NCBI RefSeq assembly: GCF_023824315.1
Contig: NZ_CP098732.1
Span: forward strand, 1,798,001-1,862,000
DNA: 64,000 bases
Source of the DNA: Acinetobacter tibetensis
Lineage (GTDB): Bacteria > Pseudomonadota > Gammaproteobacteria > Pseudomonadales > Moraxellaceae
Direction: 5' to 3'
Shown: piece by piece, positions 10,126 to 19,140 of the stretch
Position numbering within the stretch: position 1 is the stretch's first letter
Layout of the letters: the number at the start of each line of letters is the position of its first letter
Position numbers and translations under genes: made by a program
Notes under the pieces: model-generated
Database searches by the model: none
What the model saw: only the letters and a program-made list of their open reading frames with translations
What the model was told of the DNA's origin: nothing

Positions 10126-11220
10126 TTATTTGGGTTCAATCGGTGCAAAAGGTGCAACAACATCAGCATTCTGTGCACGATGACGCATGAAATGATCCAT
10201 CAGCACAATCGCAAACATTGCTTCTGCAATTGGTGTAGCGCGCACACCAACACATGGATCATGTCGCCCTTTTGTAAGGACATCTGTGTTTTCACGATAA
10301 ATATTAATCGTTTTACCAGGTGTGGTAATACTTGCAGTAGGTTTAAGCGCAATCGCAACTCGAATGGTTTGACCGCTGGAAATACCACCCAAAATACCAC
10401 CTGCATGATTTGCCAAAAAGCCATCTGTGGTTAATTCATCACGTGTTTCATGCCCAAACTGTTCAGCAACTGCAAAACCATCGCCAATTTCGACCCCTTT
10501 TACGGCGTTAATTGACATCATCGCATGAGCAATATCTGCATCTAAACGATCAAATACTGGTTCACCCCACCCCACAGGAACATTTTCAGCCAAAATTTCT
10601 AATTTTGCACCACAGCTTGTGCCTTGCTCACGTAAAGAAGTCACTAAGGCTTCAAAACGTGATACTGCATCGACATCGCCACAGAAAAATGGATTATTTG
10701 GAACTTCATTCCAATCTAACTTTTCTGCTTTTTCGGTACCAATTTGGGTGACATGACCACGGATTAAAATTCCGAATTTTTCTGCAAGGTATTTCTTCGC
10801 AATAGCTCCCGCAGCAACGCGCATCGCTGTTTCACGCGCACTAGAACGACCACCACCACGATAATCACGGAATCCGTACTTTTGCGTGTAGGTGTAGTCA
10901 GCATGCCCAGGACGGAAAGTTTGTGCAATATTGCCATAATCCTTAGATTTTTGGTCAGTATTGCGAATTAACAAACCAATCGGCGTACCTGTGGTTTTAC
11001 CTTCAAAAACCCCTGAAATAATTTCAACTTCATCAGGTTCTTTACGTTGCGTGGCAAATTTCGAGGTTCCCGGTTTACGACGATCTAAATCTTTTTGTAA
11101 ATCTTCAGCACAAAGCTCAAGCCCCGGTGGAACGCCATCCACAATTGCCATCAAGCCTACGCCATGAGATTCACCACAGGTCGTTACACGGAAGAGTTGT
11201 CCAATACTATTACCTGCCAT
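10126..11220 (-). CDS. aroC: Chorismate synthase
   Basis: A 364-residue enzyme that converts 5-enolpyruvylshikimate-3-phosphate to chorismate with reduced FMN, the last step of the shikimate pathway. The N-terminal GESHG motif, the [20 protein letters not shown] block and [11 protein letters not shown] are all present and diagnostic. I chose the ATG at 11220 ([14 protein letters not shown]); a GTG six bases upstream is also in frame. It begins 12 bp after prmB ends and ends before a strong terminator, so prmB-aroC form an operon. Confidence 0.97.
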   Translation of the reverse strand: MAGNSIGQLFRVTTCGESHGVGLMAIVDGVPPGLELCAEDLQKDLDRRKPGTSKFATQRKEPDEVEIISGVFEGKTTGTPIGLLIRNTDQKSKDYGNIAQTFRPGHADYTYTQKYGFRDYRGGGRSSARETAMRVAAGAIAKKYLAEKFGILIRGHVTQIGTEKAEKLDWNEVPNNPFFCGDVDAVSRFEALVTSLREQGTSCGAKLEILAENVPVGWGEPVFDRLDADIAHAMMSINAVKGVEIGDGFAVAEQFGHETRDELTTDGFLANHAGGILGGISSGQTIRVAIALKPTASITTPGKTINIYRENTDVLTKGRHDPCVGVRATPIAEAMFAIVLMDHFMRHRAQNADVVAPFAPIEPK

Positions 11221-11232
11221 GTTCACGACTCC

Positions 11233-12243
11233 TTATGCTTGAACAGATTGAATGAATAAATCACGGAATTGGCGACATTGCGCAGCAGTTAAAGCAAAGA
11301 TGCCTGAACCACCTTTTTGGAATTTTAACCAATGGAAATCGATGGTATTGAAGTTTTGTTTCATCGCCCATTCAGAATTACCGACTTCGATGACAATTAA
11401 ACCATCTTCAGTTAAGTAGTCTGCGGCTTGTGCCAACATTTTACGCACTAGATCTAGACCATCTTGTCCAGCAGCCAAAGCCAACTCTGGTTCATGGCGG
11501 AATTCATCAGGTAAATCTGCCATGTCTTCTGCATCCACATACGGTGGGTTCGATACAATCAAATCATACTGATTTTCGGCAGGAACTTTCGCAAACAAAT
11601 CTGACTCTAATAGCGCAACTTGGTACTGCTTGTCATGATGTTCGGCATTAATTGAAGCAACTTCCAATGCTTCTTTTGAAATATCTGTAGCATCTACTTC
11701 CGAATCTGGGAATGCATAAGCCAACGCAATGGCAATACAACCTGAACCAGTACACATATCTAAAATGCGTTGCGGTGTTTTAGGTTGAGTATTGACTGGA
11801 AGATTATTGTCCGCAGCACGCATTTCACCGTTTTCATCTAAACAGTAAGGTGCAAAACGGTTTTCAATGAGTTCAGCAATTGGCGAACGCGGAATAAGTA
11901 CACGCTCATCCACATAAAATGGCTTATTAAAGAAATACGCCAAATTCAATAGATATGAAGTGGGTACTTTTTCATTAATACGGCGTTCAAGCAATTGTAG
12001 AAATTCTGCTTTTTCGCTTGCTAATAATTTTGCATCCAAAATTTCTGAATCTGCATTCCAATCCAAAGATAAGGTTTGTAATACCAATGCTGAACTTTCA
12101 GCGAAAAAGTCCTCTGTACCTTGACCTAAGTGTGCATCGTATTGACGTAATGCTGTTACCCCAAAACGGATAAAATCACGAATAGTGGTAAGGGTTTCAG
12201 CGGCTTCCTGTAAATGTTCAGGGCTAATAGTCGGTCGATCCAC
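11233..12243 (-). CDS. prmB: 50S ribosomal protein L3 glutamine N5-methyltransferase
   Basis: A 336-residue SAM-dependent methyltransferase. The SAM-binding motif DMCTGSGCIAIALA and the catalytic VSNPPYVDAEDM (NPPY binds the glutamine amide) define the PrmB/PrmC family. Length, the long N-terminal helical region and coupling to aroC fit PrmB, which methylates a glutamine of ribosomal protein L3. It is cotranscribed with aroC. Confidence 0.93.
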   Translation of the reverse strand: MDRPTISPEHLQEAAETLTTIRDFIRFGVTALRQYDAHLGQGTEDFFAESSALVLQTLSLDWNADSEILDAKLLASEKAEFLQLLERRINEKVPTSYLLNLAYFFNKPFYVDERVLIPRSPIAELIENRFAPYCLDENGEMRAADNNLPVNTQPKTPQRILDMCTGSGCIAIALAYAFPDSEVDATDISKEALEVASINAEHHDKQYQVALLESDLFAKVPAENQYDLIVSNPPYVDAEDMADLPDEFRHEPELALAAGQDGLDLVRKMLAQAADYLTEDGLIVIEVGNSEWAMKQNFNTIDFHWLKFQKGGSGIFALTAAQCRQFRDLFIQSVQA

Positions 12244-12525
12244 TTAAGGCGTCTCCAAAGTTCAGAATCATAAAAACGGCTTATGATACCTTGTTTTGCC
12301 TGATTTTATAATGCTTAACTTTGTTTCTTCTCTATTTCATTCGATTTTTCAACCACCTGCAATTTAATTCAGAACCAGCATTTATCCGACAATCACAGGC
12401 ACTGTATTTTATAGGTTTGCATCTTAATAAACAGATACAAAACTTTAACCGTTCTCGCCAAAAGCAACTTGAATTAAGGACTCTCGAGACTTATATATAG
12501 CTCATTATTTACTCCTTTTCTTGAT

Positions 12526-12828
12526 ATGAGCTATAAACACAACAATCTTATGGCAATGCGCCAAAACTATTGGAGCAATGAATCGCCCGATATTCTTTCT
12601 GAAAAATTATTTTTAATGCAGCAACTGTCCGAACATCAGGTTTTTAACAGCCCGACTTTAGACGATGCAAAATATTTATTTTTCAGCCTACCAAGCATTG
12701 TGATTGTTAAAGGCTATGCACATGGTTTTACTCATATTAGTGTGCAAAACATGATTACGACCTATATTCAAAGCCATAAGGTTCAACTCTCGAACAAAGA
12801 ATCACTAAAAATAAAATTTCACATGTGA
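12526..12828 (+). CDS. Hypothetical protein
   Basis: A 100-residue ORF that starts MSYKHNNLMAMRQNYWSNES and contains no motif that I recognise. It has no signal peptide or membrane segment, and is mildly rich in Leu, Ser and Gln. It has its own intergenic spaces on both sides and reads in the same direction as the kinase downstream. Codon use looks ordinary. I treat it as a probable real but uncharacterised gene. Confidence 0.55.
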   Translation: MSYKHNNLMAMRQNYWSNESPDILSEKLFLMQQLSEHQVFNSPTLDDAKYLFFSLPSIVIVKGYAHGFTHISVQNMITTYIQSHKVQLSNKESLKIKFHM

Positions 12829-12975
12829 ATAGAATGCCCTGATTCTCTATAAATTTAGATGCAGTTCCAAAAAAACCGTGTCATTCAGCAAGTTGAACTT
12901 TTTTAATACGTGAAGACGCGTTAATATCCGTTACAATTAACTTTTCTGTGAATTGCTGATTAAGGATTGCATTGA

Positions 12976-14349
12976 ATGTCAGATCAGAATGATAAGCTCA
13001 AACAACTTAAAACCTCCTCTATGGATCGTCGCTTATCTATTGCAAAAGCATCCTTACTGGCGGGAACACGTTGGGCAGCATCCAATGCGACATCAATGTT
13101 CTCAAGCGAAGCTGAAAAAGAAAAAAAACGTAAACAAGCCATGAAAGAACAGGCTAACTATTTAGTGGCTGAAATTGGCAAACTAAAAGGTTCGATTGTC
13201 AAAATTGGACAAATGATGGCCTTATATGGCGAACATTTTTTGCCAGAAGAAATTACTCAAGCGTTAAATACCCTGAATAACCAAACCGTTGCACTGGCTT
13301 GGCCTGCAATTAAGCAGCATTTAGAGCAACAACTGGGTGATAAAATTCATGACCTGACCATTGATCATGAGCCACTGGGCACAGCTTCATTGGCACAAGT
13401 CCATCGTGCAACGCGTAAATCTGACGGATTAGAACTGGTATTGAAAATTCAATATCCTGGTGTTGCCGATGCAATTGATTCCGATATGAGCTTGTTTAAA
13501 AACATGCTCAAATTGACCCGCATGGTTCCGCAAACCCGTGAATTTGATCAGTGGTTTGATGAAGTCCGCGAAATGATGCATCGTGAAGTAAGCTATGATA
13601 TTGAGGCTGCAACCACCAGACGCTTTGCTGAACGCCTGAAAGATGATCCTCGTTATATCGTGCCAGAAATTGTTGATGAATTTTGTACTAACCAGATTCT
13701 ATGCATGACGTTTGAACGTGGTGTGCCGATTAACAGCCCTGTGATGCTTTCCTTGCCACAAGATCGTCGTAATCTTTTAGGTGAAGCTTCTTTAGAAATT
13801 GCTGTGCGCGAAATTTTCGAATGGGGTGAAATGCAAACCGATCCTAATTTTGGCAACTACTTGGTTCGCTTAGGAGATGGGAAGCAACAACCTGATCAAA
13901 TTGTGTTGCTTGACTTTGGTGCCATTCGTCAATTTGATCAGCACCTGCTCAATGTTGCTCGCAATCTTATTCATGCAGGTTATCTGCATGATACGCAAGC
14001 AATGGTGAATGCCATGACTGGCTATGAGTTTTTTGACTCAATCCCGCAAAGTATTAAACCTGATATGGCGAAAGTTTTCTTATTGGCAACCGAAGCATTT
14101 AGCTGCCCTGCCAATAACAAAGATTTGCCTGCTGGAGTGATGGATGAGCATTACCGCTACGACTGGAAGAAAAGCCTGTTACATAGCCGTGTCATGCAAC
14201 AAGCGTCTAAATCAATGGCTTCCCGTTATTTCAGTGTTCCACCGAAAGAATTCATGTTTATTAGTCGTAAATTTATCGGTGCATATACCTTTATGACCGT
14301 GATTGATGCCAAAACCAATGTCCGCGACATGATTAAATCTTTTATTTAA
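12976..14349 (+). CDS. ABC1/AarF (UbiB-like) atypical kinase
   Basis: A 457-residue protein of the ABC1 family. The family-specific KxGQ motif is seen as KIGQMMALYGEHFLPEE. The Ala-rich loop is followed by LAQVHRA and the metal-binding DFG of LLDFGAIRQFDQ. These proteins are atypical kinase-like ATPases tied to ubiquinone or lipid metabolism. It lacks an obvious C-terminal membrane pair like that of UbiB, so it may be a paralogue with another lipid-linked role. The Shine-Dalgarno TAAGGA precedes the ATG at 12976. Confidence 0.9.
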   Translation: MSDQNDKLKQLKTSSMDRRLSIAKASLLAGTRWAASNATSMFSSEAEKEKKRKQAMKEQANYLVAEIGKLKGSIVKIGQMMALYGEHFLPEEITQALNTLNNQTVALAWPAIKQHLEQQLGDKIHDLTIDHEPLGTASLAQVHRATRKSDGLELVLKIQYPGVADAIDSDMSLFKNMLKLTRMVPQTREFDQWFDEVREMMHREVSYDIEAATTRRFAERLKDDPRYIVPEIVDEFCTNQILCMTFERGVPINSPVMLSLPQDRRNLLGEASLEIAVREIFEWGEMQTDPNFGNYLVRLGDGKQQPDQIVLLDFGAIRQFDQHLLNVARNLIHAGYLHDTQAMVNAMTGYEFFDSIPQSIKPDMAKVFLLATEAFSCPANNKDLPAGVMDEHYRYDWKKSLLHSRVMQQASKSMASRYFSVPPKEFMFISRKFIGAYTFMTVIDAKTNVRDMIKSFI

Positions 14350-14480
14350 TTTACTCAGACTAGAATGGCAACTTTGTCATTCTAGTCAATACATACCCTA
14401 TTATCACAATTTAACTATAAATATTAATAATATAAATCAGCACTTTAAGCTAAATCTCTATACTAGATTACCGTTTATCT

Positions 14481-14508
14481 TTGACAATTGAGTATGTCAA
14501 TAATGACA
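14481..14508. promoter_or_regulatory. Overlapping inverted repeats upstream of the acyl-CoA dehydrogenase pair
   Basis: TTGACA (14481-14486) pairs with TGTCAA (14495-14500), and TGTCA (14495) pairs again with TGACA (14504-14508). The cluster lies about 70 bp before the likely start codon and looks like a repressor operator. The TTGACA could instead be a -35 box, but no good -10 follows at the right distance. Confidence 0.4.
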
Positions 14509-14573
14509 TAGTTTTTTATATAACGTCATGTCAGCATAAAAATAGCAATTATGCTTATATGGAACGAAAAATA

Positions 14574-15869
14574 ATGACAAATATGGTCAATAAGGCACAA
14601 GGATTAGGTTTATCGCTCATTACAAAAATTGCTGGAAGCGACGTTCTGGATCAACTTAAGCTCAGAAAATTCTTAGAAAAATCATTATATCAAGGCTCTA
14701 AAACCAGTTTTAAAGCACTGAGCAAAACACAAAAGGTTTTTAATAGTGCGGAGCCTCATGCTAAACAACGCCTGCCTAGTCAGCAGAAGTCTCTGTTCGA
14801 TCTAAGCTTAACCGCAGAACAGCAGATGACCTGCGATGCCATGAGTCAGTTTGCGACTGAAGTCCTCTACCCGCTTGCCCATCAAGCCGACCATCAAGAA
14901 CAATTCCCTCAGCAACTCTGGGCGCACATTAATGAATTAGGCTTAAATTATTATGCATTACCTGAATCATTTGGTGGTGTTGCCACTGAAAAAGACATCA
15001 TCAGTCATATCTTAATTGCAGAACATTTAGCCCAAGGCGATTTCAGCCTAACCGCAGGCATGCTCTCAACGTTTAGTGTAATTAATGCCATAACACAATG
15101 GGGTTCCGAACAGATACAAGAACGTTATTTATCTGCATTTGCTGAAGATAGTGAAGTCAGAGCCAGCTTTGCTGTCCAAGAAAATACGCCTGCATTCAAT
15201 CCAATGCAGCTTAAAACCAAAGCCCTCAGCAATGGTGGTCAATTTTATTTAAGTGGTGAAAAAACACTGGTGATGCTGAGTGAAACTGCCGATGTATTTC
15301 TTGTAAGTGCTGAATTTCAAGGCCGACCAGATGTATTTGTGGTCAAACGCGATGCTTCTATTCGTGCTCAGAAAAATCCCGCAATGGGCTTAAAAGCCAC
15401 GGAAACCATGACTTTACAATTTAATCAAACTCCTGCCGAACGCTTAGGCGACGATGACTTTGATTACACTGCTTTTATAGATCTAGGAAATCTCATGTGG
15501 TGTGCTATGGCCGTAGGCACTTGTGAAGCCGTAAAACAATATTGTATCCGCTATGCCAATGAACGAACGGCTTTTGGTGAACCGATTTCCCATCGTCAAA
15601 GCGTCGCATTTATGATTGCAGATATGGCCATTGAAATTGATGCTATGCGCATGCTGGTCTTAAATGCGGCAAGTTTGGCGGAAGCAGGTAAACCTTATCA
15701 CCGTGAAGCGTATCTTGCTCGTCTACTCTGCGCTGAAAAATCCATGAAAATTGGTACAGACGGCGTGCAAATTTTAGGTGGACATGGCTTTACCAAAGAA
15801 CATCCCGTAGAACGTTGGTACCGTGATTTACGTGCTACGGCGATCTTACATTCAGGTTTACACGCTTAA
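14574..15869 (+). CDS. Acyl-CoA dehydrogenase family protein, atypical C-terminus
   Basis: About 431 residues from the ATG at 14574; the frame is open upstream to a TTG at 14481. The ACAD C-terminal domain is clear: RTAFGEPISHRQSVAFMIAD and QILGGHGFTKEHPVERWYRD. Three features are unusual. There is an extra N-terminal stretch of about 75 residues before the usual dehydrogenase start. The middle-domain substrate loop reads AVQENTPAFNPM instead of the usual TEPxxGSD. The protein ends at TAILHSGLHA, where active enzymes have an EGT tail carrying the catalytic Glu. It is followed by a complete ACAD gene 24 bp later. I infer it may be the non-catalytic partner of a heteromeric enzyme. Confidence 0.85.
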   Translation: MTNMVNKAQGLGLSLITKIAGSDVLDQLKLRKFLEKSLYQGSKTSFKALSKTQKVFNSAEPHAKQRLPSQQKSLFDLSLTAEQQMTCDAMSQFATEVLYPLAHQADHQEQFPQQLWAHINELGLNYYALPESFGGVATEKDIISHILIAEHLAQGDFSLTAGMLSTFSVINAITQWGSEQIQERYLSAFAEDSEVRASFAVQENTPAFNPMQLKTKALSNGGQFYLSGEKTLVMLSETADVFLVSAEFQGRPDVFVVKRDASIRAQKNPAMGLKATETMTLQFNQTPAERLGDDDFDYTAFIDLGNLMWCAMAVGTCEAVKQYCIRYANERTAFGEPISHRQSVAFMIADMAIEIDAMRMLVLNAASLAEAGKPYHREAYLARLLCAEKSMKIGTDGVQILGGHGFTKEHPVERWYRDLRATAILHSGLHA

Positions 15870-15893
15870 AAAAATAAAATAAAGGTATCGATC

Positions 15894-17093
15894 ATGAACT
15901 TACAAAACCCTAAAAAATTTAAAATCTTACTCGACCAAGCCCATGAAGTTGCATTAAATGTATTACGTCCAATTTCACGCAAATACGACAAAGCCGAACA
16001 TGCCTACCCGAAAGAACTGGATATGCTCGCATCATTACTCGATGGTATGAATGACGGTGGTGAAGGTATAAACGCTGGTGCTGCGGTAGGAAAACGCGGT
16101 TCACAAGACGACAGCAATAAAAATGGCGTCAATATGTCTACAGCATTAGGCATTATCGAAATGTGTTATGGCGATACAGGACTGTTACTGTCCATGCCAC
16201 GTCAGGGACTTGGCAATTCAGCCATCGCAGCGGTTGCGAACGATGAACAATTGGAACGCTTCAAAGGCACATGGGCGGCAATGGCAATCACCGAGCCAAA
16301 TTGTGGTTCTGACTCTGCTGCTATTCGCACCACAGCCACTAAAGATGGTGACGACTACATCTTAAATGGTGAAAAAATCTTTGTGACTTCAGGCGAACGT
16401 GCCGATTCCGTGGTGGTCTGGGCAACACTGGATAAAAAACTTGGTCGTGCTGCCATCAAATCTTTTGTAGTCGCAAAAGGCACAGCAGGTATGACAGTTG
16501 AACGACTAGAACACAAACTCGGAATTAAAGCATCTGATACTGCCGTGATTCGCTTTGACCAATGCCGTGTTCCTGCTGAAAACTTACTGGGGAATGCTGA
16601 AATTGATGTCGCAAAAGGCTTTGCTGGGGTGATGGAAACTTTTGATAACACTCGTCCTTTGGTCGCTGCGATGGCTATTGGATGTGCCAAAGCCTCTTTA
16701 GAACGCATCAAAGAAATTTTTCAGGATCAACTTGATTCAAAGTATGCTACCCCTTATTTGCAATGTTCCAACCTAGCAGCCCAGATTTATAAAATGGAAG
16801 CAGAATGGGAAGCCGCACGTCTACTCATGTTAAAAGCAACGTGGATGGCAGATAATAAAAAACCAAACTCTAAAGAGGCTTCTATCGCAAAAGCCAAAGC
16901 AGGTCGTGTGGGCAATGACATTACATTAAAGTGTGTGGAACTTGCAGCTTCTGTTGGTTATAGCGAAACAGAGCTTTTAGAGAAATGGGCACGTGATTCT
17001 AAAATCTTAGACATTTTTGAAGGTACGCAGCAAATCCAGCAATTGATTATTGCACGGCGTGAACTGGGTAAAAGTTCAAGTGAGTTAAAGTAA
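15894..17093 (+). CDS. Acyl-CoA dehydrogenase
   Basis: A 399-residue flavoenzyme with intact features: the AITEPNCGSDSAAIRTTA substrate/FAD loop, a GEKIFVTSGERAD strand, and the terminal LDIFEGTQQIQQLIIARR with the catalytic Glu. It catalyses alpha,beta-dehydrogenation of acyl-CoA and passes electrons to ETF. An insert rich in Gly and Asn near residues 45-75 is unusual. It follows the atypical dehydrogenase by 24 bp, probably as one operon. Alkane hydroxylase lies nearby, so a role in fatty acids from alkanes is plausible. Confidence 0.92.
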   Translation: MNLQNPKKFKILLDQAHEVALNVLRPISRKYDKAEHAYPKELDMLASLLDGMNDGGEGINAGAAVGKRGSQDDSNKNGVNMSTALGIIEMCYGDTGLLLSMPRQGLGNSAIAAVANDEQLERFKGTWAAMAITEPNCGSDSAAIRTTATKDGDDYILNGEKIFVTSGERADSVVVWATLDKKLGRAAIKSFVVAKGTAGMTVERLEHKLGIKASDTAVIRFDQCRVPAENLLGNAEIDVAKGFAGVMETFDNTRPLVAAMAIGCAKASLERIKEIFQDQLDSKYATPYLQCSNLAAQIYKMEAEWEAARLLMLKATWMADNKKPNSKEASIAKAKAGRVGNDITLKCVELAASVGYSETELLEKWARDSKILDIFEGTQQIQQLIIARRELGKSSSELK

Positions 17094-17120
17094 GTACTAT
17101 CCGCTTAAAAATGCCCTTAC

Positions 17121-17156
17121 AAATGATGGATTATTTGCTATAACAATCCATCATTT
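17121..17156 (+). terminator. Probable terminator hairpin after the dehydrogenase pair
   Basis: A perfect 12-bp inverted repeat (AAATGATGGATT / AATCCATCATTT) around a 12-nt loop. Only a short T run follows, so termination strength is uncertain. Confidence 0.5.
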
Positions 17157-17174
17157 AAATACTTTACTTATCTA

Positions 17175-17660
17175 ATGTTTCAAATTCGTGCGCTCCAAAA
17201 ACAAGATAATCCTGCAATTGCCCAAATTATTCGTGAAGTGTCCAAAGAGTTTGGCCTTGCACCTGAATCTGGCTTTGCTGTTGCAGACCCTATTTTAGAC
17301 AATTTATATCAAGTCTATAGTCAGCCCAATGCACAGTATTGGGTAATTGAAAATGCACAAGGTCAAATTTTAGGTGGTGGCGGACTTTCACCGCTTAGTG
17401 GTGATCATGCAACGCTTGAAATCCAAAAGATGTACTTTTTACCTGAAATTAGAGGCTTAGGTTTTGCCAAGCAAATCTTAGAACAATGTTTTAAATTTGC
17501 TTTGGCACGAGGCTATCGTTCCTGTTATTTGGAAACAACCGAATCTTTATGGCAAGCGGTCAAACTTTATGAAAAGTTGGGCTTTCAACACTTATCCGCA
17601 CCCAAAGGCCATACGGGTCATAGCCATGCCTGTGAAATTTGGATGGAAAAAAACCTTTAA
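17175..17660 (+). CDS. GNAT family N-acetyltransferase
   Basis: A 161-residue acetyltransferase. The LEIQKMYFLPEIRGLGFAKQ block holds the R-G-L-G-F-A acetyl-CoA loop, and LYEKLGFQHL is the typical C-terminal motif. Acinetobacter relatives are often called MarR/GNAT-like acetyltransferases, but the substrate is unknown. It stands between two hairpins and is convergent with alkM. Confidence 0.85.
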   Translation: MFQIRALQKQDNPAIAQIIREVSKEFGLAPESGFAVADPILDNLYQVYSQPNAQYWVIENAQGQILGGGGLSPLSGDHATLEIQKMYFLPEIRGLGFAKQILEQCFKFALARGYRSCYLETTESLWQAVKLYEKLGFQHLSAPKGHTGHSHACEIWMEKNL

Positions 17661-17673
17661 AATACGCACAAAA

Positions 17674-17703
17674 ATGACATCAATCCCACTGAATTGATGT
17701 CAT
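17674..17703. terminator. Bidirectional terminator-like hairpin between the acetyltransferase gene and alkM
   Basis: A perfect 11-bp inverted repeat (ATGACATCAAT / ATTGATGTCAT) in the 75-bp gap between convergent genes, with an A run on the left. T runs are weak. Confidence 0.5.
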
Positions 17704-17735
17704 TGCTTGCTCAATTTTAAATGATGTATAAATCA

Positions 17736-18959
17736 TTATGAGTTCAGTAATTTATCTATCACACCAAATTTCTTAAAAATCTTCGCTCTACGCTTAGGGT
17801 GAATATTGGCTTTATTTAAGTCACCACGATAATGTTCAAAGACGCGCTTATCCATCATTTTGAACCATAAAGGTGGAATCATCGCGGGGAGCAACATACT
17901 CGCATAGCCACTTGGCAGCTCTGGTGCTTCATCGAAATGTCGCAGAGCTTGGAATGGTCGTGTTGGATAAGCATGATGATCTGAATGACGTTGCAATTGA
18001 TATAGGAACAAATTAGTCACAATGTTATTGTTATTCCAACTATGCTCAGGCATGGTTCGCTCATATTTGCCATTTTCATCTTTCTGGCGCAACAAACCAT
18101 AGTGTTCAATATAGTTAATAATTTCAAACAAGCTAATGCCATATAAAGATTGTGTGAGTAAATATGGCGTAATACCTGCACCAAACATTTTGATCATGCT
18201 GGCATGAAAAGTGGCACTCATCCCCCAGCCTTGTAACAACTCATTATCCTTAGACCAAAACGTCTTGCCTTTACGCTTCAAACGATTACTTTCAATTTCA
18301 ATTGCAGATTTAAACGAGCCAATCACGGTTCTAGGTAAAAACTCATAAAAAGTTTCTCCCATACGCGAGGATGCAGGGTCTTCTGGTGTTGCCGCACGTT
18401 TATGATGCCCATACGGATGCTCAATGCGAAAATGGTTATAGCCTGTCGGGACTAAGGCCAAATGTGACAGAATATGATCCAAGCGATCCGACTTATGGCT
18501 TAATTCATGGGCTGTATTGACCGCAACACCGTTAATTGCTCCCATAGAAACGCCCAGTAAAATTTTATCCAATAAAGACGTCTCTTTACGTCCCACCAAA
18601 TAACACGCATAAACATTGGCTACATACTGAAGCGGAATAAAAGTTTTTACCAAACGCGCATAATAAGGATCTTGTTCTAATAATTTCACATCTTCAGCAG
18701 TCGGGTTATTTTGATCTTTACCAATGAATGCATCAATTGTAGGAATAATCACATGCAGTAATAACGGTCCACCCAAAGCAAATGCTTTTTTAAACGGACG
18801 TGGTGCAAACTGATAGCCTGCTAAAATTCCCATACCAATCACAGGTAAAGCGGGACTAATTGCCCATAAATAACGTTTTTTATCTAAAGCCAATCCAGAT
18901 TTGGCTTGAAGCAATATTGAATCCTGTTCTGCGACTTTGACTGTTGCATTCATTTGCAA
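17736..18959 (-). CDS. alkM: Alkane 1-monooxygenase (AlkB/AlkM family)
   Basis: A 407-residue integral-membrane di-iron hydroxylase. The histidine boxes are visible: HELSH at residues 151-155, EHPYGHH at about 180-186, and QRHSDHHAYP in the C-terminal third. Several hydrophobic spans precede and separate the boxes. It hydroxylates n-alkanes to 1-alkanols with electrons from rubredoxin. No rubredoxin gene is in the window. An AAGGAAAGG Shine-Dalgarno precedes the ATG. It is divergent from an AraC-type regulator, as in known Acinetobacter alkM/alkR loci. Confidence 0.95.
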   Translation of the reverse strand: MQMNATVKVAEQDSILLQAKSGLALDKKRYLWAISPALPVIGMGILAGYQFAPRPFKKAFALGGPLLLHVIIPTIDAFIGKDQNNPTAEDVKLLEQDPYYARLVKTFIPLQYVANVYACYLVGRKETSLLDKILLGVSMGAINGVAVNTAHELSHKSDRLDHILSHLALVPTGYNHFRIEHPYGHHKRAATPEDPASSRMGETFYEFLPRTVIGSFKSAIEIESNRLKRKGKTFWSKDNELLQGWGMSATFHASMIKMFGAGITPYLLTQSLYGISLFEIINYIEHYGLLRQKDENGKYERTMPEHSWNNNNIVTNLFLYQLQRHSDHHAYPTRPFQALRHFDEAPELPSGYASMLLPAMIPPLWFKMMDKRVFEHYRGDLNKANIHPKRRAKIFKKFGVIDKLLNS

Positions 18960-19081
18960 ACCTTTCCTTCTTTTCTTGTTATGTATATATTTTCTTAATT
19001 GGCCCTTGATCTACAGTAGTAACCGTCCATAAAAACTATGTAATCGTCTTTGGCTTAATTTGATAAACAATGACCTATAAA

Positions 19082-19105
19082 CTCATATTACCAACCGCTC
19101 ATATT
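19082..19105. promoter_or_regulatory. Candidate AlkR operator (direct repeats)
   Basis: CTCATATT occurs at 19082-19089 and again at 19098-19105, a 16-bp period, in the 181-bp gap between alkM and alkR. AraC-family proteins bind direct repeats. The assignment is by position and pattern only. Confidence 0.4.
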
Positions 19106-19140
19106 TGTATATTTCAGCAGATTAAAAAGAACCCAAAAAC

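Noticed and set aside
14481..14573. TTG start giving a longer first dehydrogenase
   Set aside because: The extension overlaps operator-like repeats and has no RBS; the ATG at 14574 is more plausible, though not proven.
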